The position numbers and the translations under genes were made by a program. Positions 16,778 through 25,290 of a DNA stretch of 64,000 bases are shown piece by piece. The stretch comes from Pseudomonadota bacterium. GTDB taxonomy: Bacteria; Pseudomonadota; Gammaproteobacteria; Steroidobacterales; Steroidobacteraceae. The notes beneath the pieces are model-generated. The model did no database searches. It had not been told where the DNA came from and saw nothing but the letters and a program-made list of their open reading frames with translations. Numbering within the stretch: position 1 is the first letter of the stretch; each line of letters starts with the position of its first letter. The stretch spans positions 1 through 64,000 of the forward strand of contig JAFEFN010000005.1 of the NCBI GenBank assembly GCA_018240525.1. The letters run 5' to 3'.

Positions 16778-16998
16778 CCATACAGTTCAATCTCGATGCG
16801 CACCCGGGCGTTCAGTTGTACGCCATTCACACCAATGCCGAAGTGGAGCGAATGATCGGCCGGGCCCGCAATACGACACTAACACCGGAGGCTGCGGACC
16901 TTGCATTCCTCGGGCTAACGCCTACGGTCATCCGATCGTCCGCACCGGCGGGGAAGGCGGCGGGGCCTGAGAGCGAGAAGAAGCCAGCGAAGTCGTAA
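16778..16998 (+). pseudogene. 3' fragment of an unrecognised gene cut by the IS remnant
   Basis: From the IS boundary a forward frame runs to TAA at 16998 with coherent, well-composed sequence ([20 protein letters not shown], then [11 protein letters not shown] and a Lys/Ala/Pro-rich tail). No start fits and the 5' part is gone, so this is the C-terminus of a truncated gene. I do not recognise the family. A 47-codon frame (16999-17142) starts directly after its stop and ends in TGATG, which overlaps the start of the next gene. Confidence 0.4.
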
Positions 16999-17141
16999 AT
17001 GCGTGCCGACATCTATAGCCTACTCGGCATCGGCGAACTGGCCGAATCATTAATCGTACATGGGCGCGCCGGCGCACGTGATGCGCACATGTGCTCACTT
17101 AAGCGCGCGTGCTCGATAAAGTCCGGGTGTATCTTGCCGTG

Positions 17142-18305
17142 ATGCGATCCTCTCCTACCCAGTCTACGAGGCGGCGGCGCTGGCTCTGGGCCGCTGCGGT
17201 GCTGGTTACGCTTGCCGCTGCGGTCTTGGCGTGGACTGAGCGACGGCTTGCAGGAGCGTACGCGCCGTCGCGGCCGCCGGCGAATGCTGGCCTGGTCGAG
17301 CCTGGCTTTGCGCCCACCGTTGAAGACAAAACGCCGGCTCCCGGGCAAGCGCCCGAAGGCATGGTGTGGATACCGGGAGGTGAATTCTCCATGGGCGCGC
17401 AGGAGTCGCCCGACCTGAATGAGGTTGGAATGCAAGCGACACGCGACTCGCGACCCATCCATCGCGTGTACGTGCATGGCTTTTTCATGGACAAGACCGA
17501 CGTGACCAACGCGGAGTTCGCGAAATTTGTCGAGGCGACGGGGTACATCACCGTGGCGGAACGCAAACCTCGTGCGGAGGATTTTCCGGGTGCCCCCCCG
17601 GAGAACCTTGTGGCAGGTGCGGTGGTGTTCACACCGACAGATCGCCCGGTACCGTTAGACGATCATTTCCAATGGTGGTCGTACGTCCCAGGTGCTAACT
17701 GGCGCCATCCGCAAGGCCCGGCCAGTAACATCAGAGGGCGCGGTGCTTATCCCGTCGTCGACATAGCCTACGAAGACGCCGAAGCCTACGCGAGGTGGGC
17801 CGGGAAGCGGTTGCCGACGGAAGCGGAATGGGAGTTTGCGGCGCGGGGCGGCCTTTCGGGCAAGCGTTACGCTTGGGGAGATGAGTTTCGGCCGCAAGAG
17901 CGCTGGATGGCTAACACGCATCAGGGTCATTTTCCCGATCACGACTCCGGGGAAGACGGATTTCTCGGTATAGCGCCTGTGGCGCAGTTTCCGGCCAACG
18001 GTTACGGGCTCTTCGATATGGCCGGCAACGTGTGGCAGTGGACCAGCGACTGGTATCGCCCCGATTACTACTCCACGTTAGCGGCTGCAGGGGGCGTCGC
18101 CCGCAACCCCGGAGGGCCTGAGTCGGCGTTTGATCCTGCAGAGCCGGGCCAGGCAAAGAAGGTCCATCGCGGTGGCTCGTTTCTGTGCACTGATCAGTAC
18201 TGTTCGCGCTACATGGTGGGGACCCGCGGCAAGGGCGAGGTAACCACGGGGACGAATCATTTGGGATTTCGCGGCGTGCGTGACCCGACGCAGGATGCAC
18301 CGTAG
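17142..18305 (+). CDS. Formylglycine-generating-enzyme (SUMF1/FGE) family protein
   Basis: A 387-residue protein with one N-terminal membrane anchor (about residues 11-32) and an FGE-sulfatase domain from GMVWIPGGEFSMG to the C-terminus. Such enzymes oxidise an active-site Cys of sulfatases to formylglycine. Both copper-binding Cys of aerobic FGEs are present in GGSFLCTDQYCSRY (about residues 349 and 354), and the terminal LGFR motif is intact, so it may be catalytically competent, unlike most bacterial family members. ATG at 17142 is chosen because it overlaps the preceding small frame as TGATG; a GTG at 17109 is the alternative. No sulfatase gene lies in the window. Confidence 0.8.
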   Translation: MRSSPTQSTRRRRWLWAAAVLVTLAAAVLAWTERRLAGAYAPSRPPANAGLVEPGFAPTVEDKTPAPGQAPEGMVWIPGGEFSMGAQESPDLNEVGMQATRDSRPIHRVYVHGFFMDKTDVTNAEFAKFVEATGYITVAERKPRAEDFPGAPPENLVAGAVVFTPTDRPVPLDDHFQWWSYVPGANWRHPQGPASNIRGRGAYPVVDIAYEDAEAYARWAGKRLPTEAEWEFAARGGLSGKRYAWGDEFRPQERWMANTHQGHFPDHDSGEDGFLGIAPVAQFPANGYGLFDMAGNVWQWTSDWYRPDYYSTLAAAGGVARNPGGPESAFDPAEPGQAKKVHRGGSFLCTDQYCSRYMVGTRGKGEVTTGTNHLGFRGVRDPTQDAP

Positions 18306-18835
18306 CAGCGCGGATCTGCACGTCCTCACAAAGCCACAAGAGAAGACCCGCGGTTGATCCGTGGCAATCGACACCCCTCACATCTATATCGGTGCGGGCG
18401 CCGCGATGAGTCTGGCTGTATGCGATTTCCCTCTATTGCTTGGGGTGCGCCATTTCGTGTTCCGGGGCCGGCTCGGCGGCCGGAAGGCATCTGTCATTAC
18501 CAGTCGACACGATGGCGGGTGTCGTCGTGGTCATTTGTTCTTGGTCGATCACGCGACCTGAGCCGCATCAGTCGTCCCTCACCACGCCGAGCCGGCTGAC
18601 GCGGCTCCGGCGGAATCGAATTTGCGGCGTTGCAGCACTCAGACATTCGACATCCGTTCGTTCCGCGCGGCAAGCGAGGTGAGCCGCCGCGACCGGCGGT
18701 GGGCCGCGCCCGCGAGTGAGTGGAAAGTACTGATTGGCAGGATCGTAGGCTCGAGCGTTAATTCGCTTGTTGTTCCGAACTATGGCTCATTTTCGTGCGA
18801 GGGCCTTTCGTCAAACAAATCGGGAGAGCCAACAG
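18306..18835. other. Gene-free stretch
   Basis: About 530 bases with no frame that I can support: the longest frames are short, have no ribosome site and no family resemblance. I see no RNA gene or repeat. Composition moves from mixed GC towards the GC-rich core, so this may be close to the unseen right border of island 2. Confidence 0.35.
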
Positions 18836-19441
18836 GTGAAAAGACTCTTCAACTTCGTCTTCGGAAGCTTGCTGGCGGGCGTGTTGATTTTGGCTCCGGT
18901 CTACTTAGCCATCTTGCTTCTGCTCAAAGCAGCCGGCTCGCTGATACGTCTCGTGAAACCCGTTGCCGAGCTGCTGCCCGACCGGGTGGCGCGCGAGGAT
19001 GCGCTTGCTCTAATTCTCGTGTTGTTACTGTGCTTTCTCGCCGGGCTGACGGTTCGCACCCGGTGGGGTCGAGCGATGTGGGAGCGATCGGAGTCCGTGC
19101 TTCAGAAGATCCCTGGCTACTCAATCTTCCGAGGTTTCATGCAACGCCTCGCGGGCGACTCTCGGGAGGATTCCTGGAAGCCGGCGCTGGCGGAGATTGA
19201 AGAGGCGCTGGTGCCGGCGTTCATCATTGAGGCGCTCGCCGACGGGCGTTTCACGGTTTTCGTCCCGGCGGTGCCGGCGCCTTTCACTGGGGCACTCTAT
19301 ATTCTGGACGCTGCTCGGGTTCATCCGGTGGACGTGCCATTCACGCATGCGATCCGCGCGGTATCGCGCTGGGGATCGGGTTGCAAGGATTTGGTTGCGG
19401 CGATGGAACGAAGAGAGATATCGCCGCAAAAGGCGGCGTGA
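18836..19441 (+). CDS. DUF502 family inner membrane protein
   Basis: A 201-residue protein with two N-terminal membrane helices (LFNFVFGSLLAGVLILAPVY and the region ALALILVLLLCFLAGLTV) followed by the DUF502 soluble part: the IPGYSIFRG motif, then FTVFVPAVPAPFTGALY, corresponding to the family's FVPTTPNPTSG. Function is unknown; in other bacteria members are implicated only loosely in envelope maintenance. GTG at 18836 (after GGGAGAG) begins the protein just before the first helix. A longer frame from 18767 adds an Arg-rich leader without membrane character. Confidence 0.78.
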   Translation: MKRLFNFVFGSLLAGVLILAPVYLAILLLLKAAGSLIRLVKPVAELLPDRVAREDALALILVLLLCFLAGLTVRTRWGRAMWERSESVLQKIPGYSIFRGFMQRLAGDSREDSWKPALAEIEEALVPAFIIEALADGRFTVFVPAVPAPFTGALYILDAARVHPVDVPFTHAIRAVSRWGSGCKDLVAAMERREISPQKAA

Positions 19442-19539
19442 TGACGAGGGAGTTTCGCCACAGAGAAATCAGGAATTGATACCGCGGCCCCCAGATTAAT
19501 CAAATGATCCCACATCAACCATCATCAAGGAGATGACTC

Positions 19540-20115
19540 ATGCAACGGTTCCTTATGCTACTGGCCCTGGCGACGCTCGCATTCGCCGGGTCGCTCGCGT
19601 CAGCTGACGAGTACTCTGATACGGTCGGCATATTCAAGAAAGCCGGCGAGAGCGCGAAGTTCTTCGATAACAGCTACGGCTATGCCGTCTTCCCCAACAT
19701 CGCCAAGGGGGGGCTGGGGGTGGGGGCAGCACACGGCAATGGCCGGGTCTACGAACAAGCCAAGTACGGCGGTGACACCTCGATGACACAGGTGAGCTTC
19801 GGTTTGCAGGCCGGGGGACAGGCATACCGCCAGATCGTTTTCTTTGAGGACAAGCGCGCTTTTGACGAATTCACCAAGGGCAATTTCGAGTTCGGCGCTG
19901 GTGTAAGTGCTGTGGCGATCACCGCCGGAGTGTCGGGTTCCACAGGCACGACCGGGTCTTCGACGAGCGCCAGCGGCGGGCAGCAGGATGCCGGCACCCG
20001 TGGCAAGTACAACAAAGGAATGGCGATATTCACGGTCGCAAAAGGTGGGCTGATGTACGAAGCCTCCGTTGCCGGCCAGAAGTTTTCTTACAAGGCGCTT
20101 GCAGCAAGCAAGTAA
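19540..20115 (+). CDS. SYLF/YSC84-domain secreted protein
   Basis: A 191-residue protein with a Sec signal peptide (QRFLMLLALATLAFAGSLASA) and a SYLF (YSC84) lipid-binding domain. Typical pieces are YGYAVFPNIAKGGLGVGAAHG, GRVYEQ, VSFGLQAGGQAY and FEFGAGVSAVAI, ending with GLMYEASVAGQKFSY. In bacteria the role is unknown; in eukaryotes the domain binds phosphoinositides. A Ser/Thr/Gly-rich insert lies at about residues 128-150. The ribosome site AAGGAGATGACTC precedes the ATG. It is 98 bases after the DUF502 gene and may share its transcript. Confidence 0.9.
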   Translation: MQRFLMLLALATLAFAGSLASADEYSDTVGIFKKAGESAKFFDNSYGYAVFPNIAKGGLGVGAAHGNGRVYEQAKYGGDTSMTQVSFGLQAGGQAYRQIVFFEDKRAFDEFTKGNFEFGAGVSAVAITAGVSGSTGTTGSSTSASGGQQDAGTRGKYNKGMAIFTVAKGGLMYEASVAGQKFSYKALAASK

Positions 20116-20389
20116 GGGGCCCGTTTGAGGTTTGGATGCCTCACGGGTCTGGCTGGCACGTGCAGGGCGGTCCGGCAGTCTGGAGCGCAGCGACCGATCA
20201 CGCGGCGAGCAGCTGAAGCGCGTAGTGCCGAGCGGCAAAGACCCGGCCTCGGCCCCGCCGGAGGAACGGGCGGGGCGCCCGGCCGGTGAGGTTGCGCGAA
20301 TTCGTGGAGTATCACTGCCGAGGCAATTTAATCTGTATAGTGATTGGATCCCGCCTGAGCGGCCCAGTTAGTCGCGAGGAATCAACCGT

Positions 20390-20944
20390 ATGAAGCGAAC
20401 TATCGTGGCTGGCAGTGTCATGGTAGCCCTAACGACCGCTGCGGTCGGCGCCGCGCTGACCGCGCAGGACCGTTATGCGGCCAAGGTCCCCAACGGCTTG
20501 GCGATGTCGGAGTTCAAGGGATTCGAGAACTGGCCGGTGATTGCCCTCAGCGAGAATAACGGCCTGTTGGCTGTGATCGTAGGCAACCCGGCGATGATCG
20601 GTGCCGCCAAGGCAGGCGCACCGGGCAACGGGAAGTCATTTCCTGACGGTGCCAAGATGGCGAAGATTCACTGGAATCCCCGGAAGAATGAAGCAGCGCC
20701 CGGGGCACCGACGGTTCCAGGAACGTTGCACGACGTGGACTTCATGGTGAAGGACAGCAAGCGGTTCGCCGATAGCGGTGGCTGGGGCTACGCGGAGTTT
20801 GAATACGACGGGGCAACCGAGACGTTCAGGCCTGGAACGACGACTGACAGCCCTCCGCAGGCGAACGATGCGAAGTGTGGTTTCGCGTGCCACACCATCG
20901 CGAAGAATCGCGACTATGTCTTCACGGACTACGGGAAGCGCTGA
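20390..20944 (+). CDS. Cytochrome P460 family protein
   Basis: A 184-residue periplasmic haem protein with a signal peptide (MKRTIVAGSVMVALTTAAVGAA region). The domain matches cytochrome P460: YAAKVPNGLAMSEFKGFENW at the front, KIHWNPRK in the middle, GWGYAEFEYD, and the haem site near the C-terminus followed by RDYVFTDYGKR. P460 cytochromes oxidise hydroxylamine or act on NO. The haem motif reads CGFACH, so three residues rather than two separate the cysteines. No nitrification genes are near, so the physiological role is open. Confidence 0.85.
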   Translation: MKRTIVAGSVMVALTTAAVGAALTAQDRYAAKVPNGLAMSEFKGFENWPVIALSENNGLLAVIVGNPAMIGAAKAGAPGNGKSFPDGAKMAKIHWNPRKNEAAPGAPTVPGTLHDVDFMVKDSKRFADSGGWGYAEFEYDGATETFRPGTTTDSPPQANDAKCGFACHTIAKNRDYVFTDYGKR

Positions 20945-21141
20945 CCGAGAGCAGGCCATACCGGCAGCAGCCCTAGGACCCTGAGCGCAAGCGGAGCGCT
21001 GGATTGAGGGCGCTTGGGTCCGGCGTACCGTTCGGGGTGACTCTCAAAGGGCCTGTTTTTCAGGCTTAACCGGGTCCTTCCGGGTCCAGGACCGTGTCCG
21101 CAGGACTTCGTCTCCTGCAGTGCCCTGAGGATTCCCACCCG

Positions 21142-21996
21142 TCAGTCGATGATGAGTTCGTCATACTTGAACGGACCGCCGGTGACGGGGCGCAGAGAAT
21201 TCGGACACTTGCCATCCAGGTCAAGCACGCCATATTCCCTGGCCTGTTCGGCGCCGATGATGGTGCGGCCCGACAGCGCCATCATGTCCGGATCGTTGTG
21301 GATCGCCACGATAATGCGTCCCGTGAAGTCCGGCGTTTCCATATACGGCAGCAGAAAATCGAACTGGCCCGGCTTTTCCGCCATGGAAGCCGCCGACCGC
21401 GCAGTCTTGAGCAAGCCCATCCAGATGCTGACCGACGCCACACCGTAGGGGCGCAGGTCCACTGCCATGTCGGCCGACATCTTGTCGGTGCCCGCTTTCT
21501 GCGCGCCGTAGGCGGGGCCGTGGGCGTAGTTCACGGCGCCCGGCGCGGAGGTGAAGACCAGCAGCCCGCCGGGCTTGGCGATGAGCAGGGGTGCCGCCGC
21601 GTGGGCCGCGATGTAGCTCGAGCGAAGGCCGACGGTGATGATGTCGGCCATGCCCACCGGCCGAGTCCAAAATCCGCCGCGCTGGATCAGATCACTGCTG
21701 ATGGCCGCGGCGTTGTTGACAAGAATGTCCAACCGGCCTTCATCGCGCGCAACGGTCGCAAACAGGCCGCGCACCGCTTCGTCGTCGGCGTGATCGCAGG
21801 CGTACGCAACGCCACGCCCGCCGGCGGCGCTCACCTGCGCCGCCGTTTCATGAATCGTACCGCCGAGCGGCGATGCATCGGGCGTCTGGCTGCGCCCGGT
21901 GACGTAGACGGTATATCCCGCCGCCCCCAGTGCCCGCGCGATGCCCTGACCTGCACCCCGGCTCGCGCCGGTCACCACTGCGACACCGTTCTTCAT
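21142..21996 (-). CDS. Short-chain dehydrogenase/reductase
   Basis: A 284-residue cytoplasmic SDR. It has the cofactor motif TGASRGAGQGIA, the NNAA motif, the catalytic Ser region (FTSAPGAV) and the intact YGAQK (Y-x3-K). Members with the insert around TPDASPLGGTIHETAAQV resemble SDRs annotated as DHRS1-like. ATG at 21996 follows GGGGAGG; a longer frame to 22035 has no ribosome site. The substrate is unknown. It stands at the head of a loose group of small oxidoreductase and catabolic genes. Confidence 0.88.
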   Translation of the reverse strand: MKNGVAVVTGASRGAGQGIARALGAAGYTVYVTGRSQTPDASPLGGTIHETAAQVSAAGGRGVAYACDHADDEAVRGLFATVARDEGRLDILVNNAAAISSDLIQRGGFWTRPVGMADIITVGLRSSYIAAHAAAPLLIAKPGGLLVFTSAPGAVNYAHGPAYGAQKAGTDKMSADMAVDLRPYGVASVSIWMGLLKTARSAASMAEKPGQFDFLLPYMETPDFTGRIIVAIHNDPDMMALSGRTIIGAEQAREYGVLDLDGKCPNSLRPVTGGPFKYDELIID

Positions 21997-22136
21997 GAAC
22001 CTCCCCTTCGTTACGATCCGACGGCTGGGCCGCACGAACGCATCGAGTCGCTCATGCAGCGCATGAGACGCGTATTGAGCCCGTGTTGCGCACCGGCTGG
22101 GCGAAGTTCTCGCGCGAGGTTCGTGACACGGCCTTA

Positions 22137-22466
22137 TCAGTCGACGATGAAGAGCTTGGCGCCCACGCGGGTCGATGATCGATGGGACTCCGCGTGGTCG
22201 GCTACCTGGTAACTCACCCCCGGTGTGAGCGTGAAGCTTCGGCCATCCGCAAGCTCAGTCTCCAGTTCGCCGGCGAGACAGAGCAAGATATGTCCCTTGT
22301 CACACCAGTGGTTGGCGAGGTATCCCGGCGAGTACTCGACCATCCGAACGCGCACGGCGCCGAATTGCTGTGTGCGCCAGGAGGCCGTTCCCGCGGTCCC
22401 GTGATGAATTGTCGGTGCGATCGCCGACCAATCGGTGAGCCCAAAAGGAATATCGTCTATGCGCAT
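22137..22466 (-). CDS. Small cupin protein (DHCW-motif type)
   Basis: A 109-residue single-domain cupin. The first cupin strand region reads VRMVEYSPGYLANHWCDKGH, close to the HWC..GH signature that gives the DHCW-motif cupin family its name, followed by LLCLAGELETEL and a late His-rich turn (VADHAESHRSS). These positions could bind one metal ion. No reaction is known for the family. ATG at 22466 has GGGAGG 11 bases upstream. Confidence 0.75.
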   Translation of the reverse strand: MRIDDIPFGLTDWSAIAPTIHHGTAGTASWRTQQFGAVRVRMVEYSPGYLANHWCDKGHILLCLAGELETELADGRSFTLTPGVSYQVADHAESHRSSTRVGAKLFIVD

Positions 22467-22559
22467 GGATAACGATTCCTCCCACCGGAAAATTCCCAGC
22501 CGGGGATGATGCATGATAATTGCCGGGTGCGAGGGCGCAACATCACCCGGGAAAAAGGC

Positions 22560-22951
22560 GTGATCAGTGTGACGGTAATGTACCCCAATACCCCGGGCGC
22601 CCGATTCGACCACGCGTACTATCGCGATAAGCACATGCCGCTGGTTCAGGCGCGCAGGGGCGCTGCCTGCAAGAGCTACGGCGTCGATAGGGGATCGGCG
22701 GCGGCGCGCCCGATTCCCCGGCACCGTACGTGGCGATGTGCCACATTTTCTGCGAGTCGGTGGATGCCTTCCCGCGTGGCTTCGGGCCCCACGCGCAGGA
22801 GGTCATGGCAGACATCCCCCGCTACACGGGTGTCTCCCCGGTGATCCAGGTCAGCGAAGTCGTGGTCGCTGACGCGTGCGCGCCGGCCGCGCGCACCCAC
22901 GGAACCTCCCGGCGCGCGGCGCCGGGGCGCACGGTCCCTGAGGCATCCTGA
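22560..22951 (+). pseudogene. EthD-like protein gene with a frameshift
   Basis: The 5' frame gives VISVTVMYPNTPGARFDHAY and YRDKHMPLVQA, the start of the EthD/dimeric alpha-beta barrel family. It then fails after GVDRG. The next frame (+2) continues with APDSPAPYVAMCHIFCESVD and ends the family near VSPVIQVSEVVV. The switch falls at the G run at 22690-22693: adding one G there restores a single frame. Either the gene is broken or one base is missing from the sequence. EthD-type proteins act as accessories in degradation clusters, with unknown chemistry. Confidence 0.75.
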
Positions 22952-23068
22952 CAGTGTTGGTTCCGACGGAAGCCTTCCCGGATCCCGCTCAGCTAGAGCA
23001 GGCGCTTGCAGTCGGCGGCGAGTCGTAGAGCATGGGAGTCAGGGGCAACGCATCCGAGGGGACGCAAC

Positions 23069-24019
23069 ATGGGCGATCAAGTTCTGAGCAGGCGCGAGTT
23101 TGCCCTGCGTTGCGCAGCGGCGGGCGTGAGTTACGCCGCGGCGGGGGCACTGCTCACGCGCACCGCCGGCGCGCAGGCACCGGCGATGCAGGCTGCCGCA
23201 AGGCCCGGCCGGCGCAGCGTGAAGCTCCCGGACGGCACCACGGTCTCGGCGCTGGGCCAGGGCTGCTGGCACCTCGGGCAGGGGCGCCATCCGCCGCAGG
23301 TCGAGGAGGAGGCCCTGCGCACCGGCATCTCCCTCGGCATGGACCTGCTCGATACCTCGGGTAACTACGGCCACGGACGTTCCGAGCAGCTGCTCAGCCA
23401 CGTGCTCGCCGGGCAGCGCGACCGCATCTACCTGGTCTCCAAGGTGGAGGGTGACGAAGTCGCCGGGGATGGGATCGCCCGTGCCTGCGCCGCCAGCCTC
23501 GGCCGTCTCGGCACCGACTACCTGGATCTGTACCTGCTGCACTGGCCCGTCCCGAGCAGCCAGTTCCCCGGGGTGGTCGCCGCCTTCGAGCAGCTGCGCG
23601 CGGCCCGCAAGATCCGCGCGTGGGGGGTCTCCAACTTCAGCGTCGCGCAGATGCAAGACCTGCTCAAGGTGCCCAACGGCGCGCGCTGCGCCACGAACCA
23701 GGTGGCCTACAGCATCAACAACCGCGGCATCGAGCGCGACCTGCTGCCCTGGTCCCGGCAGCACGCCATCCCGGTCATGGCCTACTCGCCCCTCGGCGGC
23801 GACCGGAACCTCGTGGTCAATGACCGCACGCTCGCGAGCATCGGCAGCGCGCATGGCTGCACGGCCGCGGCGGTGGCCCTGGCCTGGGTCATGCGCGGCG
23901 GCGACGTGATTGCCATCCCGGAGTCCGGCTCGCCCGCCCATACCAGGGAGAATGCGGCGGCATTGTCGCTGGAGCTCAGTCCCGCCGAGCTGCAGACGCT
24001 GGAGGCTGCATTCCACTGA
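23069..24019 (+). CDS. Aldo/keto reductase with Tat signal
   Basis: A 316-residue protein. The N-terminus SRREFALRCAAAG with a following hydrophobic stretch to AGAQA is a twin-arginine signal, so it is exported folded with its cofactor. The rest is an aldo/keto reductase barrel with the complete tetrad: Asp and Tyr in DLLDTSGNYGHGRSE, Lys in IYLVSKVEG, His in LYLLHWP. The NADPH-binding tail motif is IPESGSPAHTRENAAAL. ATG at 23069 follows GAGGGG. Export of a NADPH enzyme is unusual. Substrate is unknown. Confidence 0.88.
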   Translation: MGDQVLSRREFALRCAAAGVSYAAAGALLTRTAGAQAPAMQAAARPGRRSVKLPDGTTVSALGQGCWHLGQGRHPPQVEEEALRTGISLGMDLLDTSGNYGHGRSEQLLSHVLAGQRDRIYLVSKVEGDEVAGDGIARACAASLGRLGTDYLDLYLLHWPVPSSQFPGVVAAFEQLRAARKIRAWGVSNFSVAQMQDLLKVPNGARCATNQVAYSINNRGIERDLLPWSRQHAIPVMAYSPLGGDRNLVVNDRTLASIGSAHGCTAAAVALAWVMRGGDVIAIPESGSPAHTRENAAALSLELSPAELQTLEAAFH

Positions 24020-24052
24020 TGCCTCATCCCGCGCCGGCCCGCGGGCGCTGCG

Positions 24053-25090
24053 TCACTTGCGGTTGGGATTGCCGGAACCCATGACCGTGAGCATCGACCC
24101 GGTGTTCTCCTCGAGCACCGGGGCATCCAGGATCAGCAGGGTCGTGCCCGGTGCGAGCAGCGCGTAGAGCTTGCGGGTGAAGCCCGCGGCGGCATGGACC
24201 CGCTGCACGACGGCCAGGGTACTGTCGCGGCCCCCGCCATCCGCATAGCCCGGAATCGGGATCGCCATCCAGTCATGCGCCGCGACGCCGGGGACCAGCA
24301 GGCTCTCGGCCGGCAGCATCCCTGCCTTGACGATGAAGGCATGCGTGCCCAGCGGCTTGCCGGGGTCATCGACGCTCAGCGCCGCCCGGCCGATCTCGAT
24401 CCCGTTGCGGATCACGATGGCCGTGCGGTCCGTGCCGCTCACCAGGATCGACAGCGGTCCGTCACTGGACTTCTCCGGCTCCCACCGAAACGACTCCCCG
24501 GAGGGCAGGCGCGGATCGCTGTCGTCCCGGCCGGTCGTCGCATCGATGGGTGCGAGCAGCGGGGGGTGCACGACATCCTCGGGTGCGGTCACCTTGCTGA
24601 CGATCACCACGGTCATGCCCATGTGCGAGGCCCCGAACAGGTCCTCGGCGAAGGCGGACGGCAGGTGCACGCAACCGTGCGAGGACGGATAGCCCGGGAT
24701 GCCGCCGGCGTGCAGCGCGACACCGTCCCAGGTGAGGCGCTCCTGGTAGGGCATGGCCGCATCGTTATAAAGAGAGGAGTGGTGGTTGCGGTCCTTCTGC
24801 ATGATCGTGAAGATCCCGGTGGGCGTCGCATGGCCGGGCTTGCCGGTGCTCACCGTGGTGAAGCCGATGGAGATGCCGTTGCGATACACGTAGGCGCGCT
24901 GCTCGGTCAGGCTGACCAGCACGACGATCGGTCCCTCGGGCGCAAGGCCGGGTGACCAGACGAACTGCCCGGGCTTCAGGGCATCCGGCGCGGTGTCCGC
25001 GGGGCTGGAGTTCCTGGCGCCCCAGAAGGGCAGCGCGATCGCAGCGCCCGAGCTGGCCAGCAGGCTCACAATCAGGATCCAGCGTCTCAT
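24053..25090 (-). CDS. L,D-transpeptidase (YkuD) with a second, degenerate copy
   Basis: A 345-residue envelope enzyme with a signal anchor (residues 3-20). The first YkuD domain (about 50-165) carries the catalytic SSHGCVHLP motif and the upstream His in GVALHAGG; it would form or edit 3-3 crosslinks or attach proteins to peptidoglycan. Residues of about 210-330 repeat the start of the domain: GPLSILVSGTDRTAIVIRNG matches GPIVVLVSLTEQRAYVYRNG of the first copy, but no Cys/His site is present. So the protein is a tandem duplication with a dead second half. Start MRRWILIVSLL at 25090. Confidence 0.85.
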   Translation of the reverse strand: MRRWILIVSLLASSGAAIALPFWGARNSSPADTAPDALKPGQFVWSPGLAPEGPIVVLVSLTEQRAYVYRNGISIGFTTVSTGKPGHATPTGIFTIMQKDRNHHSSLYNDAAMPYQERLTWDGVALHAGGIPGYPSSHGCVHLPSAFAEDLFGASHMGMTVVIVSKVTAPEDVVHPPLLAPIDATTGRDDSDPRLPSGESFRWEPEKSSDGPLSILVSGTDRTAIVIRNGIEIGRAALSVDDPGKPLGTHAFIVKAGMLPAESLLVPGVAAHDWMAIPIPGYADGGGRDSTLAVVQRVHAAAGFTRKLYALLAPGTTLLILDAPVLEENTGSMLTVMGSGNPNRK

Positions 25091-25290
25091 GCCGAGGCGT
25101 CCTCGAGTGGGTCGGTTCGTGCGGGGGCGGAAACAACACTAGCACCTGGATGATGACAGTGCGTCGGGACCGCGCCGGGCCCGTGAGCCCGCACCGACTG
25201 CGCCACCCGCATTGCGGGGCCGGTGGATGCGCCTGTACGCTGCCGTGCAGCCGCCCGCGAGGCCGATACGCACGCACGACAGGACAGGGC

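Noticed and set aside
16999..17142. 47-codon frame before the FGE gene as an independent gene
   Set aside because: The TGATG overlap is suggestive, but the translation has no recognisable features, so it is only mentioned with its neighbours.
18361..18561. Short forward frame beginning MAIDTPHIYIGAGAAM
   Set aside because: No ribosome site, no family likeness, and overlapped by equally good frames; not supported as a gene.
20961..20980. CCCTAG near 20970 as the missing right att of island 2
   Set aside because: Only six bases agree with the tRNA-Cys repeat; expected by chance.
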